A stretch of 64,000 bases of DNA, taken from assembly GCA_965204685.1 (NCBI GenBank), contig OZ242004.1:1984001-2048000 (forward strand), read 5' to 3'. Source of the DNA: Bin87 sp965204685 (GTDB lineage Bacteria > Chloroflexota > Dehalococcoidia > Lucifugimonadales > UBA3495). The notes under the pieces are model-generated. The model saw only the letters and a program-made list of their open reading frames with translations. It was not told the origin of the DNA and made no database searches. The stretch's first letter is position 1, and each line of letters starts with the position of its first letter. Of this stretch, positions 33,223 through 41,725 are shown piece after piece. The translations under genes were made by a program, and so were the position numbers.

Positions 33223-33405
33223 CGCAACCAAACTGCACCAGCCCTCGCCAATCCCGCCAGTTCCCGCCCCGCATACCCCAGCATCCCGAAGTACACCTCC
33301 GCGTTGTGCTCGCCCAAGAGAGAGGGGCGGGTCAGCGCGTGGGGGTCTCCGCTGAGTTGGAAGGGGGCGCCGGTGTGTTCCAGCGGCCGGTGGGTGGCGC
33401 TCGCC
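33219..33405 (-). pseudogene. Relic of a type III CoA-transferase C-terminus
   Basis: The minus strand reads PLEHTGAPFQLSGDP, then LLGEHNAEVYFGMLGYAGREL and a stop at 33221-33219. It matches the C-terminus of the intact enzyme at 34257-35492 (PLEYTGAPFQLSETP; LLGEHNVEVYCGLLGYAAQDL). The upstream part of the gene is missing here; an N-terminal relic of the same family lies at 36219-36326. Confidence 0.8.
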
Positions 33406-33411
33406 CCGACG

Positions 33412-34068
33412 CTAGCCGACTGCGGGAATAAAGTCCGCTACCGCCAGCGTTATGTCCGGGAACGCTTGTGGGCTGACCTGACCGCCCAGAGATATGATGC
33501 GGACGTTGGCGTAAGCCGTCCCTTCCGGGTCGGTGTTGACCACCAACTCCCCGGCGCGCAGGTTGGCGACCCATACCTCCGGTATGCCGGCGGCGGCGTA
33601 CCGGGCCAGCTTCTCCCCCAGGTCGAACTCCAGGGAACTGTCGGCAACTTCAACCACCAGGTACACGTCGGATGGCAGCACCGGCGCATTATCGTTGATG
33701 GAACGCCGCCGGATGACCGCGATGTCCGGCTCCGGCATGGTGGCGTCATCCAGTTGAATGGAGCCCTGCACGCGCTCCATGGCCCGGCGTCCGATGGCTT
33801 CTTGCATTAGGAGGCCCAGCCAGTCAACGCTGTTCCGGTGCCGGTTGCCGATGGGCGCCATCTGGATTATCTCCCCGTCCAGCAGTTCAATCCGTTCCTC
33901 TTTCGCCAGTATGCCGGCGGCGCCCAGCGCCAGGTACTCGTCCACGGTGAAGCGACGGCCGGCGCCCACGTCCGCGCGCTCGCCGGCCGGTACGATGCCG
34001 GCGGCGATCATGGCGTCCGCTTCGGCGGTGGTGAAACGGCGGATCGCTCCAGTATGTGTCGTTGTCAT
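33412..34068 (-). CDS. Uma2-family endonuclease-like protein
   Basis: 218 aa. The Uma2 (DUF820) restriction-endonuclease-like fold is visible in RFTVDEYLALGAAGIL, ERIELLDGEIIQMAP, PEPDIAVIRR, VYLVVEVADSSLEFDLGEKLARYAAAGIPEVWVANL (E-V and the K-x-x-x-Y helix). The ATG at 34068 has GAGG upstream. Proteins of this family are numerous in Chloroflexota and cyanobacteria, and their role is unknown. The C-terminus is paralleled by the relic at 23588-23788, and a second Uma2 gene lies in the cobalamin operon. Confidence 0.82.
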   Translation of the reverse strand: MTTTHTGAIRRFTTAEADAMIAAGIVPAGERADVGAGRRFTVDEYLALGAAGILAKEERIELLDGEIIQMAPIGNRHRNSVDWLGLLMQEAIGRRAMERVQGSIQLDDATMPEPDIAVIRRRSINDNAPVLPSDVYLVVEVADSSLEFDLGEKLARYAAAGIPEVWVANLRAGELVVNTDPEGTAYANVRIISLGGQVSPQAFPDITLAVADFIPAVG

Positions 34069-34256
34069 AATGATCCTCAATATAGCTGGGCGATCAACCT
34101 ATCGTTAGCATTGTACACGGCGTTGTGACGTTATGATGTCACAACCACACGACGCCGCTGTCAGGAACGTTACGAGGCCGCCGAGCGGGCCGGGGTGGTT
34201 GTCATCACGGTGTCGGAAAGCTGAATTGGCTAATGCTGACACGTTGGCTCGTTAAG
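34069..34256. other. Short spacer with a possible coding remnant
   Basis: Within this spacer the plus strand at about 34159-34224 reads CQERYEAAERAGVVVITVSES followed by a stop. It is protein-like but has no start, and I cannot name it. Confidence 0.2.
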
Positions 34257-35492
34257 CTAAACCGCCCCTGCCCTCCCCAGCGCCGCTAGATCCTGCGCCG
34301 CATACCCCAGCAGCCCGCAGTACACCTCCACGTTGTGCTCGCCCAGCAGCGGCGCCCGCTCCAGCACCGTTGGGGTCTCGCTGAGCTGGAAGGGGGCGCC
34401 AGTGTATTCCAGGGGGCCGGTTGCCGGGTGGTCCACCTCGGAATAGAAGGCGCGTTCGCGCTGCTGGGGGCTTTGGAACACCTCGGACGGCGTGTAGTAG
34501 GGCGCGATGGGGACGCCGTGGGCCTGGCCTTCGGCGTAGAGCCATTCGCGGGTGTGCTGGGCGAACCACTCCCGCATGTGCCGGTTCAGTTCGGGGCCGT
34601 GGGTGGCCGGGTCGCTGAACATATCCGGCGATGCCCAGTCGGGGTTGCCCATGAAGGCCAGCAGCCCCTCGAACTGGCGCGGCTCCAGGGTCAGCAACTC
34701 CACGTAGCCGTCCGCGGCCGGCAGCACTCCGCCCACGCGGAAGTAGCGGGAGAAGCGGGTCTCGGTGATGCCCTCGGACTCGTGTCGCTGGATGGGCATG
34801 TAGCCGACGGATAGCTGGGCCTCCTGGGCCGAGGCGTCCACCACCTGGCCCCGGGCTGATTCCGTCGCGCCAAAGCCGCCAGTGGCTCCCAGCCGGTTGT
34901 AGATCGCGGACAGCGCGCCCACGGCGGCGGTGAGTCCGGCCTGGTAGTCGCCCATGTTGGCGCCGGCGGCGATGGGCGGCCGGTCCGGGAAGGTGTCCAG
35001 AGCGACCCCGTTGGGCAGCAGCCAACCCTCTCCACCGGCGTGAAACACGGCCAGGTGTCCGGCGTGGTAGTCGGCGTAGGGGCCGTTGCTGCCAAAGGGC
35101 GTGACCGCGGTGACGATGACATCAGGGTTGGCGGTCAGCAGCGAGTCGGAGTCGAGGCCGACTGCGGCGGCGTTGGCCGGCGTGTAATCATGCACCACCA
35201 TATCGACGTGGGCGACCAGTTGGCGCAGCAAATCCCGGCCGGATGGATTTTCCAGGTCCAGGGTGATGCCCCGCTTGCCGGTGTTCAGGTACAGGAACAG
35301 GCCGCTGCGCTCGGGATGGGGTTCATCACCCGGGAACGGGCCACGACGCCGCGCCGGGTCGCCGACTCCGGGCGGCTCCGCCTTGATGACCGCGGCTCCC
35401 AACGACGCCAGCAGCTTGCCGCAGTAGGGGCCGGGGATGAGCGAGGCAATCTCCAGGACGCGGAGGTTGGGCAGGGCAGATAGTGTTGTCAT
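34257..35492 (-). CDS. Type III CoA-transferase (CaiB/BaiF family), second copy
   Basis: 411 aa. N-terminal LRVLEIASLIPGPYCGKLLASLGAAVIKAEPP, nucleotide-loop-like GKRGITLDLENPSGRDLLRQL, and C-terminal LGEHNVEVYCGLLGYA mark the family. Compared with the 24950-26152 enzyme it is similar in length but distinct in sequence, so it probably uses another acid. The start at 35492 is the first ATG with good N-terminal alignment; upstream sequence is short and unconserved. It lies between relics of the same family (33219-33405 and 36219-36326). Confidence 0.88.
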   Translation of the reverse strand: MTTLSALPNLRVLEIASLIPGPYCGKLLASLGAAVIKAEPPGVGDPARRRGPFPGDEPHPERSGLFLYLNTGKRGITLDLENPSGRDLLRQLVAHVDMVVHDYTPANAAAVGLDSDSLLTANPDVIVTAVTPFGSNGPYADYHAGHLAVFHAGGEGWLLPNGVALDTFPDRPPIAAGANMGDYQAGLTAAVGALSAIYNRLGATGGFGATESARGQVVDASAQEAQLSVGYMPIQRHESEGITETRFSRYFRVGGVLPAADGYVELLTLEPRQFEGLLAFMGNPDWASPDMFSDPATHGPELNRHMREWFAQHTREWLYAEGQAHGVPIAPYYTPSEVFQSPQQRERAFYSEVDHPATGPLEYTGAPFQLSETPTVLERAPLLGEHNVEVYCGLLGYAAQDLAALGRAGAV

Positions 35493-35529
35493 GTTACCGT
35501 ACTTGCATGGATGCACGGGGTGGGCAGGA

Positions 35530-35895
35530 TCAGGCTGGCGACGGTTCCGCCGTTTCGGTCCAGCCGGGAATGTACAGCTCGACGATTTCGGCGTCCTCCG
35601 GGAAGGTCAGCCACTCTGAATCAGGCTGCACCAGGCAGTTGAATTCCGCAGCCGCCGGGTGACCGTTGACGGCGCCTTTCGCCACGGTGATGTCCAGCCG
35701 GATCGGATCGCGGCTCACGATACGAGAGGAGTAGAACAGTATCATCATGCTTTCTACTTCGTCGGTATCAGGATGACGCCGGGCGATTACACCATCCTCA
35801 ATGTCGTCTTCATCCTGCCCCGGATAAGGCGGGCATTTCTCAATGTACATAATATTGCCGACTACGTCGTGCTCGAACCTCAGCGTCTCTGCCAT
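35530..35895 (-). CDS. DUF2283-like protein, possible antitoxin partner
   Basis: 121 aa. Residues about 9-55 (DVVGNIMYIEKCPPYPG ... DGVIARRHPDTDEVESMMILFYSSRI) resemble the DUF2283 strand-turn-strand unit with its V-x-Y-I and D-x-D patterns. The C-terminal half is acidic. It starts inside the end of the gene upstream (16-nt overlap), so the two are coupled. An antitoxin role is inferred from that. Confidence 0.5.
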   Translation of the reverse strand: MAETLRFEHDVVGNIMYIEKCPPYPGQDEDDIEDGVIARRHPDTDEVESMMILFYSSRIVSRDPIRLDITVAKGAVNGHPAAAEFNCLVQPDSEWLTFPEDAEIVELYIPGWTETAEPSPA

Positions 35896-36191
35896 ACGAT
35901 TTCTCCTCTCTGCAACCTCCGGGTAACAAAAGCGGTGATTATCCAGTCGCGTCCGGGGTGATTGACCACCGCTACCATCACGTACTTATCCAGGTCGTAA
36001 AACCAGCGGTAGAACAGGATGGTTTCATCCTCAGGGTCTTTGCGCAGGATTAAATCCGGGTCAGCCAGAGTAGTGGCGATACAATCGGGCCGGTTCGGGA
36101 GCAGTTGGGAATGCTTTTCCGCGATGTGCCGCTCCCGCTCATCGTTGAGTTCCACCAGCCTGCCCAAGTACGGACATTGAAATGCTTCCAT
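35880..36191 (-). CDS. PBECR-type nuclease-like protein, probable toxin
   Basis: 103 aa. The region HIAEKHSQLLPN ... DPDLILRKDPEDETILFYRWFYDLDKYVMVAVVNHPGRDWIITAFVTRR is like the barnase/EndoU/colicin E5-RelE superfamily domains found in phages and toxins (conserved H-x-x-x-H and terminal T-x-x-x). GAGGG lies before the ATG at 36191. The downstream DUF2283-like gene overlaps it by 16 nt, giving a predicted toxin-antitoxin pair. Confidence 0.6.
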   Translation of the reverse strand: MEAFQCPYLGRLVELNDERERHIAEKHSQLLPNRPDCIATTLADPDLILRKDPEDETILFYRWFYDLDKYVMVAVVNHPGRDWIITAFVTRRLQRGEIVWQRR

Positions 36192-36218
36192 GCTTGCCCT
36201 CTGCATCATCCCATCGTA

Positions 36219-36326
36219 TCACGCCGGTGGTATAGGCAGGTTGGCTTGGATGGCTGTGGCGCTGAGGGAAGTGGCTAGCTTGCCGCAGTACGGCTGGCAG
36301 TCGATTCCCAAGACACGATGCGCAGG
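36219..36326 (-). pseudogene. Relic of a type III CoA-transferase N-terminus
   Basis: The minus strand reads RVLGID, then PYCGKLATSLSATAIQANLP and a stop at 36221-36219. It aligns with RVLEIA...PYCGKLLASLGAAVIKAEPP of the intact gene, with a deletion of about three residues and drift. Together with the C-terminal relic at 33219-33405 it shows at least one lost additional copy. Confidence 0.6.
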
Positions 36327-36488
36327 ACTACAGCGCTGTCGGGCGCGATGGCGGTGGGGGCTAGTGGGTTTTGAGGCTGGTGGTCACAGGTGTTGGAACT
36401 CGTTGTGACGGCGATTGTGCCCACTGTATCCCTCATCAGGAAGCAAGGTTTGTCGGCTACAGATGCAGCAAAGGATGGCGGAATGAGA

Positions 36489-37853
36489 CTATTGGCACAC
36501 GAGACGGCGGATTTCTGGTGAGCTGTCGCTTGCCTCTGCATAATCGCAGGCTGTCTGACCGTAATAGTCCTTGAGCGCAATATCTGCAGACCAGTCCAGC
36601 AGTAGCGAAACAATAGTGGGGTTTTCATTAAACACCGCATAATGCAATGGGGCTTGGCCGGCGTAATCCCTCGCCGTAATGTCTGCACCGCGGTCAAGTA
36701 ACAGTCCAGTTATCCTAACATCCTCATTACTTGCAGCATAATGCAACGGCCGTGCGCCCTGATCATCACTAACTTCAATATCAGAGCCAAGGTCCAACAG
36801 CAACGCTATTCGCGCCGGTTCACTGAAATCCGTAGCAGCGATATGCAATGGCGTCCTACCTCTGTTGTCTTCACCATTAATATTTGCGCCTTTTACCATC
36901 AGAAGGTCAATGACTGCCGAGTCTTGATTGTAAACAGCGGCGTGATGAAGTGCCGTCATACCCTTGCTGTCTCTGGTGGAGATATTGGCCCCATGATCCA
37001 GTAACGCCGTGATGACTGAGAGGGTTCCATCAAATGCCGCGTTATGCAGAGGTGTCATACCTGCATTGTCTTGGGCTTCTATGTCAGCGCCACGGTCGAG
37101 CAACAACTCGACGCGCTCCGGATAAGTAGTAGCGGCCCTGTGCAGTGCTGTAGAGTTGTGATTATCCTTCACGTTGACATCAGCACCTCGTTCCAACAGA
37201 AAGTCTATGGCTACGGTGTTGTCTGTATCAGCAATCGCAAGCAGAGGCGTCCAGCCGTGGCTGTTCTTGGCATCAATATCAGCGCCGTGATCCAAGAGCA
37301 GCTCAATGACCGTCGCATCCGAATTAAACACAAACGAGTTCAGTTGCGTTGCCCAGTGCAATGGGGTTTGACCGAATTCGTCTCTAGCTCGGGGATCTGC
37401 GCCTCCATCCAGCTCGGCTCGCACACTTTCCACTGTCGCATCAGTAATCCAGAACGTCTCATCGCATAAACGACCGCAGTCACCAGATTTTCCAAGTTTC
37501 GCAAGCGTAGGTTCCGGTATTGGTGTGACCGTCAGATCAGACGAGGTGGTTGATTTCAGTTCTGGGGTAGCAGTTGGCGTTGGCATCGGTGGTGCCGTGC
37601 TAGTTGGGGTCTTGGTTGGCTCTGGTGTCGCTGTCTGTCTTGGTAGTGGTAATGGCGTGGCCGTGGGAGTTGGCGTCGATGTAACGGCGGGTTGAGCTAC
37701 AGTCTGCGCCGCCGCCGTAGTAGCCCGATCTGAAAAATCAGGTGCAGTCGTTGGCTTTACATCCGAACCACAGCCCGCCAATACCAAAGCCATCAGCATA
37801 AGCGGTAGCAAACCGAGCAGGCGCGAAACTACGCTGATGTTTAGCATGACCAT
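36489..37853 (-). CDS. Ankyrin-repeat lipoprotein
   Basis: 454 aa. The signal peptide ends in LVLAGC, a clear lipobox, followed by a Thr/Pro linker (about 40-105) with TPTPTATP-like units, then about nine ankyrin repeats with the GxTPLHxAA and LLLDRGADI consensus. The Cys pair CGRLC before the repeats is preserved. The start at 37853 is preferred because GAGG lies 6 nt upstream; two other ATG codons are within 12 nt. It probably presents a protein-binding surface at the outer face of the membrane. Base composition is lower in GC than the flanking genes, compatible with transfer. Confidence 0.85.
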   Translation of the reverse strand: MVMLNISVVSRLLGLLPLMLMALVLAGCGSDVKPTTAPDFSDRATTAAAQTVAQPAVTSTPTPTATPLPLPRQTATPEPTKTPTSTAPPMPTPTATPELKSTTSSDLTVTPIPEPTLAKLGKSGDCGRLCDETFWITDATVESVRAELDGGADPRARDEFGQTPLHWATQLNSFVFNSDATVIELLLDHGADIDAKNSHGWTPLLAIADTDNTVAIDFLLERGADVNVKDNHNSTALHRAATTYPERVELLLDRGADIEAQDNAGMTPLHNAAFDGTLSVITALLDHGANISTRDSKGMTALHHAAVYNQDSAVIDLLMVKGANINGEDNRGRTPLHIAATDFSEPARIALLLDLGSDIEVSDDQGARPLHYAASNEDVRITGLLLDRGADITARDYAGQAPLHYAVFNENPTIVSLLLDWSADIALKDYYGQTACDYAEASDSSPEIRRLVCQ

Positions 37854-37928
37854 TTGCATCCTCGTCCCAGCAAAAACGGTGGCCCAACCTCCCCATCCGC
37901 ACGCCGACCTATCCGCTCGTTCACCAGG

Positions 37929-38339
37929 TCAACCTCGCGCAGACTGCAAATCCGATACATCCAGCATATACGGCATCAGGCCCCGCTGGATTTTTAGCGG
38001 TTTAGCCGGTTTGACAATACGCCCTTGCTCCAAATCAATCTCGAACCCCAGCTTGCGCAACGCCGCAACCCCAATTGTAGGCATAGGTTCGGGGCGCACG
38101 TCCAATTCGATGTAGCACTTGTCGAAGTGTGCTCCGGCTTCGTAAGCCCTGTCTTCAAGCGTCCGAGCGTGACCGCCCAGTTCCTTCGGCGTAGCGAACA
38201 GGGACGGTTTCAAGCCCAATGCGTCGATGTCGGATTGAGGTAGGCCGATGTGGTGGGAATCTTTAACCACCAGGAAGTCGAACGTCCGGGTCGTTGCCGC
38301 GCCAACCATTCCAATGCTGCCGTTGATGTAAGCATCCAC
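37929..38339 (-). CDS. Retropepsin-like protein with altered active site
   Basis: 136 aa, GTG start with an AGGAGG site 10 nt upstream. The fold is suggested by FDFLVVKDSHHIGLPQSDIDALGLKP, where active retropepsins have V-D-T-G-A, and by MPTIGVAALRKLGFEIDLEQGRIV, the conserved I-x-G-x-x-x-L-x-x-L-G. The triad reads D27-S28-H29, so the Gly is replaced and activity is doubtful. Partner gene not evident. Confidence 0.6.
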   Translation of the reverse strand: MDAYINGSIGMVGAATTRTFDFLVVKDSHHIGLPQSDIDALGLKPSLFATPKELGGHARTLEDRAYEAGAHFDKCYIELDVRPEPMPTIGVAALRKLGFEIDLEQGRIVKPAKPLKIQRGLMPYMLDVSDLQSARG

Positions 38340-38449
38340 GATGGTGAAACCTCCTGGACTATGGGGGATCGGGGAGCCATTCCGTCCGAAGCACGATGAA
38401 CTCGCTTACCAGATCAACTACGAACCCAGCCCTCGCAGCAATTCATAGC
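38340..38449. other. Spacer, nothing recognised
   Basis: About 110 bp between the retropepsin-like gene and a small open frame. I see no promoter or structure to report. Confidence 0.3.
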
Positions 38450-38575
38450 CTACCAGGCGCTGAGGGCAGAAACAAACCCGGTCAGCAAAGGCGACACCCA
38501 CCAACGTAAACGAGACTGCTCAAATACGGACACCGGAAGCAAATCACGCTCCGGTCGCTTCATTTGCTCCATCAT
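38450..38575 (-). CDS. Small 41-aa protein downstream of the BrkB gene
   Basis: Starts at a pair of ATG codons with GGGAGG 9 nt upstream, which is the reason to list it. The C-terminus (LRWWVSPLLTGFVSALSAW) is hydrophobic and could associate with the membrane. No homologue recognised. Real gene status is uncertain. Confidence 0.4.
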   Translation of the reverse strand: MMEQMKRPERDLLPVSVFEQSRLRWWVSPLLTGFVSALSAW

Positions 38576-38598
38576 GCCAAACCGCCTCCCTGCATCGC

Positions 38599-39621
38599 TC
38601 ACTCCCATTGCGAGTTGTCCCGGCCGCCCGTGCCCAGGAACCAGCCTGACCGGGGCCACGGCCCGTCGCCCCGGTAAATGCTCTGGGCGTAGGCGGTGAG
38701 CACGGCGCCCGATACCAGCGTCAGCGCCGAGACGAACAGCCAGATCAGGATGATCAGCACCGAGGCCAGCGGCCCGTAGAACAGGCGTTGCGGCGCGATG
38801 TACGAGAAGAACAGGGCAAATACGTAGGCGGCCGCCTCGAAGATGATGCTGGCGCTGACCGCCCCCACGATGGCATATCGCCAGAGTACCGGTCGCTCGG
38901 GGACGTAACGGTACACCAGCAGGAACACGATCACGGACAGCCCCCACGCCAGCAGGCTGGGCCACCAGCGTTGCGCCTCAACCGCGTTGGCCAGGCCGCC
39001 CAGCTCAATCGACCGCAGGACGTAGACGGTGATGTGGGGCACCGTAACGTAGGTGAGTACCGTCGAGACCAGCAACCCAAGGGCCATGGCGCTCAGGAAC
39101 AGGTACTCTCGCGTCTTGCCCAGGATGCCCACCTGGGCCGGTTCGATCCCCCAGGCGCGATTAACCACCAGCCCCACGGCGCCGAACAGCTTGAAGCTGC
39201 CCCAAAGCAGGCCGAGAAAGGCGACCAGACCGGTGGCGCCAGCCACTGCCGGCGGCTGGGCCGGCCACAATGTGGACACGTCGATGTTGGGCGGGAGCAC
39301 GCCGGAGGAGATGGCGGAGAACCAGGTCTGGGCTCCCTCCTCGCCGAGCAGCAGGGGCAGGATCTGCAGCACGACCACCGAGAAGGGCAGCAGGGACACC
39401 ATGCCGTAGTAGGCCACGCCGGCCATGAGTTGCTGGTTGTCGTTCTGCATCACCGCCGCAACGGTTGCCAGCACCAACCGCACCGAACTCCGCCGCTGCG
39501 CCAGCCGCTGGATGTAGCGACGGAGATACAGAGCCCGAAGGACCGGCCGGATCCGCAGCAACCGGCGGTTGCGGGTCGCCCAGTCGGCGGCCTGGTGCAA
39601 TTTCGCTTCGAAGGAGGCCAT
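38599..39621 (-). CDS. YihY/BrkB-family inner-membrane protein
   Basis: 340 aa with six predicted helices. Recognisable stretches are LMAGVAYYGMVSLLPFSVVVLQILPLLLG (the family's first conserved helix region), FLGLLWGSFKLFGAVGLVVNRAWG and a C-terminal GPLASVLIILIWLFVSALTLVSGAVL. The family has no established transport activity. It is the last gene of the run with signal peptidase, pheA and the Ktr genes on the minus strand. Confidence 0.88.
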   Translation of the reverse strand: MASFEAKLHQAADWATRNRRLLRIRPVLRALYLRRYIQRLAQRRSSVRLVLATVAAVMQNDNQQLMAGVAYYGMVSLLPFSVVVLQILPLLLGEEGAQTWFSAISSGVLPPNIDVSTLWPAQPPAVAGATGLVAFLGLLWGSFKLFGAVGLVVNRAWGIEPAQVGILGKTREYLFLSAMALGLLVSTVLTYVTVPHITVYVLRSIELGGLANAVEAQRWWPSLLAWGLSVIVFLLVYRYVPERPVLWRYAIVGAVSASIIFEAAAYVFALFFSYIAPQRLFYGPLASVLIILIWLFVSALTLVSGAVLTAYAQSIYRGDGPWPRSGWFLGTGGRDNSQWE

Positions 39622-39636
39622 CTGCGATCGGTTGGA

Positions 39637-40188
39637 TCAGTCGATGCGATCCGGCGAACTGCGGCCCAGCAGGCGATGGGTGGGTAACCTGACCCGCAGT
39701 CTGCCGACGATGTTGGAAGCCGGCACGGGGCCAAAACGCCGGCTGTCCCCGCTGTCGGCGCGGTTGTCTCCCATCAGGAAGTATTCGCCGTCGTCGCACC
39801 ACCATGACAGGCCGGGGCCAGGCGCGGGCCGCGCTCCGGCCGCAAGGTACGGCTCCGCCAGCGATGCCCCCTCTATCGAGACGACGCCGTCGCGGCCGAC
39901 GCGAACCAGCTCCCCGGGCAGTCCGACTACGCGTTTCACATTGGCCAACAGACTGTTATCTCCTGACAGCGCCGGCATCTCCGCCACTACGATGGACCCC
40001 CGCTGGTAACTTGCGCCTTTGCTCGACGCGCGGCGCACGTGTATCAAATCGCCGTCGCGCAACGTGGGGATCATGCTGTCGCCCCGAACCAGAAACAGCG
40101 AACGGAACGGTACCCGGAGTACGCTGATGACCGCGTTGCGGATGCCAGTTAGCGCCCCGCCGGCTCTACGGAAGTTATTTTGCGCCAC
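39637..40188 (-). CDS. lepB: Signal peptidase I
   Basis: 183 aa membrane-anchored Ser/Lys endopeptidase that removes signal peptides. The catalytic Ser38 lies in VRGDSMIPTLRDGD and the general base Lys85 in NVKRVVGLPG; the third box EYFLMGDNRADSGDSR is complete. The N-terminal hydrophobic stretch is short (about 14-35), so the anchor is weak. It is placed 3 nt downstream of the pheA end on the same strand. Confidence 0.9.
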   Translation of the reverse strand: MAQNNFRRAGGALTGIRNAVISVLRVPFRSLFLVRGDSMIPTLRDGDLIHVRRASSKGASYQRGSIVVAEMPALSGDNSLLANVKRVVGLPGELVRVGRDGVVSIEGASLAEPYLAAGARPAPGPGLSWWCDDGEYFLMGDNRADSGDSRRFGPVPASNIVGRLRVRLPTHRLLGRSSPDRID

Positions 40189-40190
40189 CG

Positions 40191-41027
40191 TTACTCGGCG
40201 CGGGGTTCCCAGGAGGGATAAGACCCCAATATTTTCAGCATGTCCGTGCGCCGGCGCAGCCCGTCCAGCGCGGCGGCGACCTCCGGCTGGTGACGATGGC
40301 CTTCGCAGTCGATCAGGAAGATGTACCTGCCCAGTTCCTGCTTGGTCGGACGGCTTTCAATCTTGACCAGGTTGATGTTCCGGCTGGCGAATTCGCCGAT
40401 GGTGCTGTACAGGTTCCCGGGGCGGTCCACCGTGAATGAGAAGCAGATGGACGTGCGGTCGTGGCCGGTGGGAGCGTGGTCGGCGTGGGCCAGGACGACG
40501 AATCGGGTCTGGTTCGCCGTGTTGTCCTGGATGCCCCGGTCCAGGATCTGCACGTCGTAGATCTCGGCGGCCCGCTGGGGACAGATCGCCGCCGCCGGTA
40601 CCCGGCTGCCCTGCATGTCGGCGACGGCCGCGGCCGTGCTCAGGGACGCTTCCCGGGGAACCGCGGGAAAGCGCGCTTCCAGGTACTCCCGGCACTGGGC
40701 CAGCGCCTGCGGATGAGAGTAGATCACCTCCACCGACTCGGCCGACACGCCGGGCGAGGCAACCAGATAGTGGTCGATGGGGATCACCACTTCGTTCTGG
40801 ATGGACAGGCCGGACTGGGCGATGAGCAGGTCCAGCGTGAACGTGACCGATCCCTCCAGGCTGTTCTCAATGGGCACCACCCCGGCGTTTACCTCGTTGT
40901 TGGAGACGGCGGCGCCCACCGCGCTGATGGAGGGATAGGGGGTCAGGACACCCTGGGGCGAGTAGAGCAGCGCCGCCTGCTCCGTATAGGTTCCGGCCGG
41001 TCCCAGGTATCCGATGCTGTTGCTCAT
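40191..41027 (-). CDS. pheA: Prephenate dehydratase
   Basis: 278 aa stand-alone dehydratase converting prephenate to phenylpyruvate in phenylalanine synthesis. The catalytic domain shows LGPAGTYTEQAALLY, VPIENSLEGSV and the NQTRFVVL motif; an ACT regulatory domain follows (about 190-275) with DRPGNLYSTIGEFASRNINLVKIESRP, the Phe-binding GALV/ESRP element, so feedback inhibition by phenylalanine is expected. Close to lepB downstream. Confidence 0.93.
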   Translation of the reverse strand: MSNSIGYLGPAGTYTEQAALLYSPQGVLTPYPSISAVGAAVSNNEVNAGVVPIENSLEGSVTFTLDLLIAQSGLSIQNEVVIPIDHYLVASPGVSAESVEVIYSHPQALAQCREYLEARFPAVPREASLSTAAAVADMQGSRVPAAAICPQRAAEIYDVQILDRGIQDNTANQTRFVVLAHADHAPTGHDRTSICFSFTVDRPGNLYSTIGEFASRNINLVKIESRPTKQELGRYIFLIDCEGHRHQPEVAAALDGLRRRTDMLKILGSYPSWEPRAE

Positions 41028-41060
41028 AGGATTACCCCGTCATGTGGGGCGGGCCCGCGG

Positions 41061-41720
41061 TCATCGGGCAAACGCCCTCTCGACGTCCTCATGGCTGCCA
41101 ACCACCACGAGAATGTCGCCATCGTCGATCATTTCGTCTTCAGCCGGGTTGATGATGTATTCGTGCCCGCGCCTTATGACCATCACCGAGACGCGATGGC
41201 GCGTTGATTCGGATACCAGGCCCGCGTCCCGCAGGGACAAACCGCGCATCTTTTCCGGCGGCCGCAGTTTGTGCACTCCGGTGTCCTCGGTGATGTTCAT
41301 GAACTCAACGTAATTGGGGCTCAGGTCCAGGCTGGCGGCCCGCTCGGCGGCCTCTTCTTCGGGGAAGATCACCTTGTCCGCGCCCACGCGGTGCAGTATC
41401 TCCGCGTGCTGCGTGTCGGTTGCCCGCGCGATGACGTAGGGCAGGCCCATGGACTTGAGCATCATGGTGGTGATGATGCTGGACTGGATCTGGCTCCCCA
41501 GGGCCACCACCGCCACGTCCATGTCTCCCACGCCCAGGTCGCGCAGCGCCGTCTCGTTGGTTGCGTTCGCCTCAACGGCGTAGGTGACGCGGCCCAGCAT
41601 TCCCTGCACGCGCTGCTCATCCTGATCGATAGCGAGCACCTCGTGCTCCCGCTGGAACAGCGTGCTGGCCAGTTTCGCTCCGAACCGGCCCAATCCGATC
41701 ACGCATACTTGCTTAGCCAT
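41061..41720 (-). CDS. ktrA: KtrA/TrkA-type potassium channel regulatory subunit
   Basis: 219 aa cytosolic RCK protein. The N-terminal Rossmann domain begins with VCVIGLGRFGAKLA and the acidic ribose contact at the end of beta-2 (LAIDQDEQRV); a RCK_C domain follows (about 135-219). It forms the gating ring for the adjacent KtrB-like channel. It lies 5 nt after the ktrB-like gene. Confidence 0.92.
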   Translation of the reverse strand: MAKQVCVIGLGRFGAKLASTLFQREHEVLAIDQDEQRVQGMLGRVTYAVEANATNETALRDLGVGDMDVAVVALGSQIQSSIITTMMLKSMGLPYVIARATDTQHAEILHRVGADKVIFPEEEAAERAASLDLSPNYVEFMNITEDTGVHKLRPPEKMRGLSLRDAGLVSESTRHRVSVMVIRRGHEYIINPAEDEMIDDGDILVVVGSHEDVERAFAR

Positions 41721-41725
41721 GATGA

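Noticed and set aside
36331..36488. Possible gene between the PBECR-like gene and the ankyrin gene
   Set aside because: No frame longer than about 50 codons has a ribosome-binding site or a recognisable motif; only the CoA-transferase relic (36219-36326) is supported.
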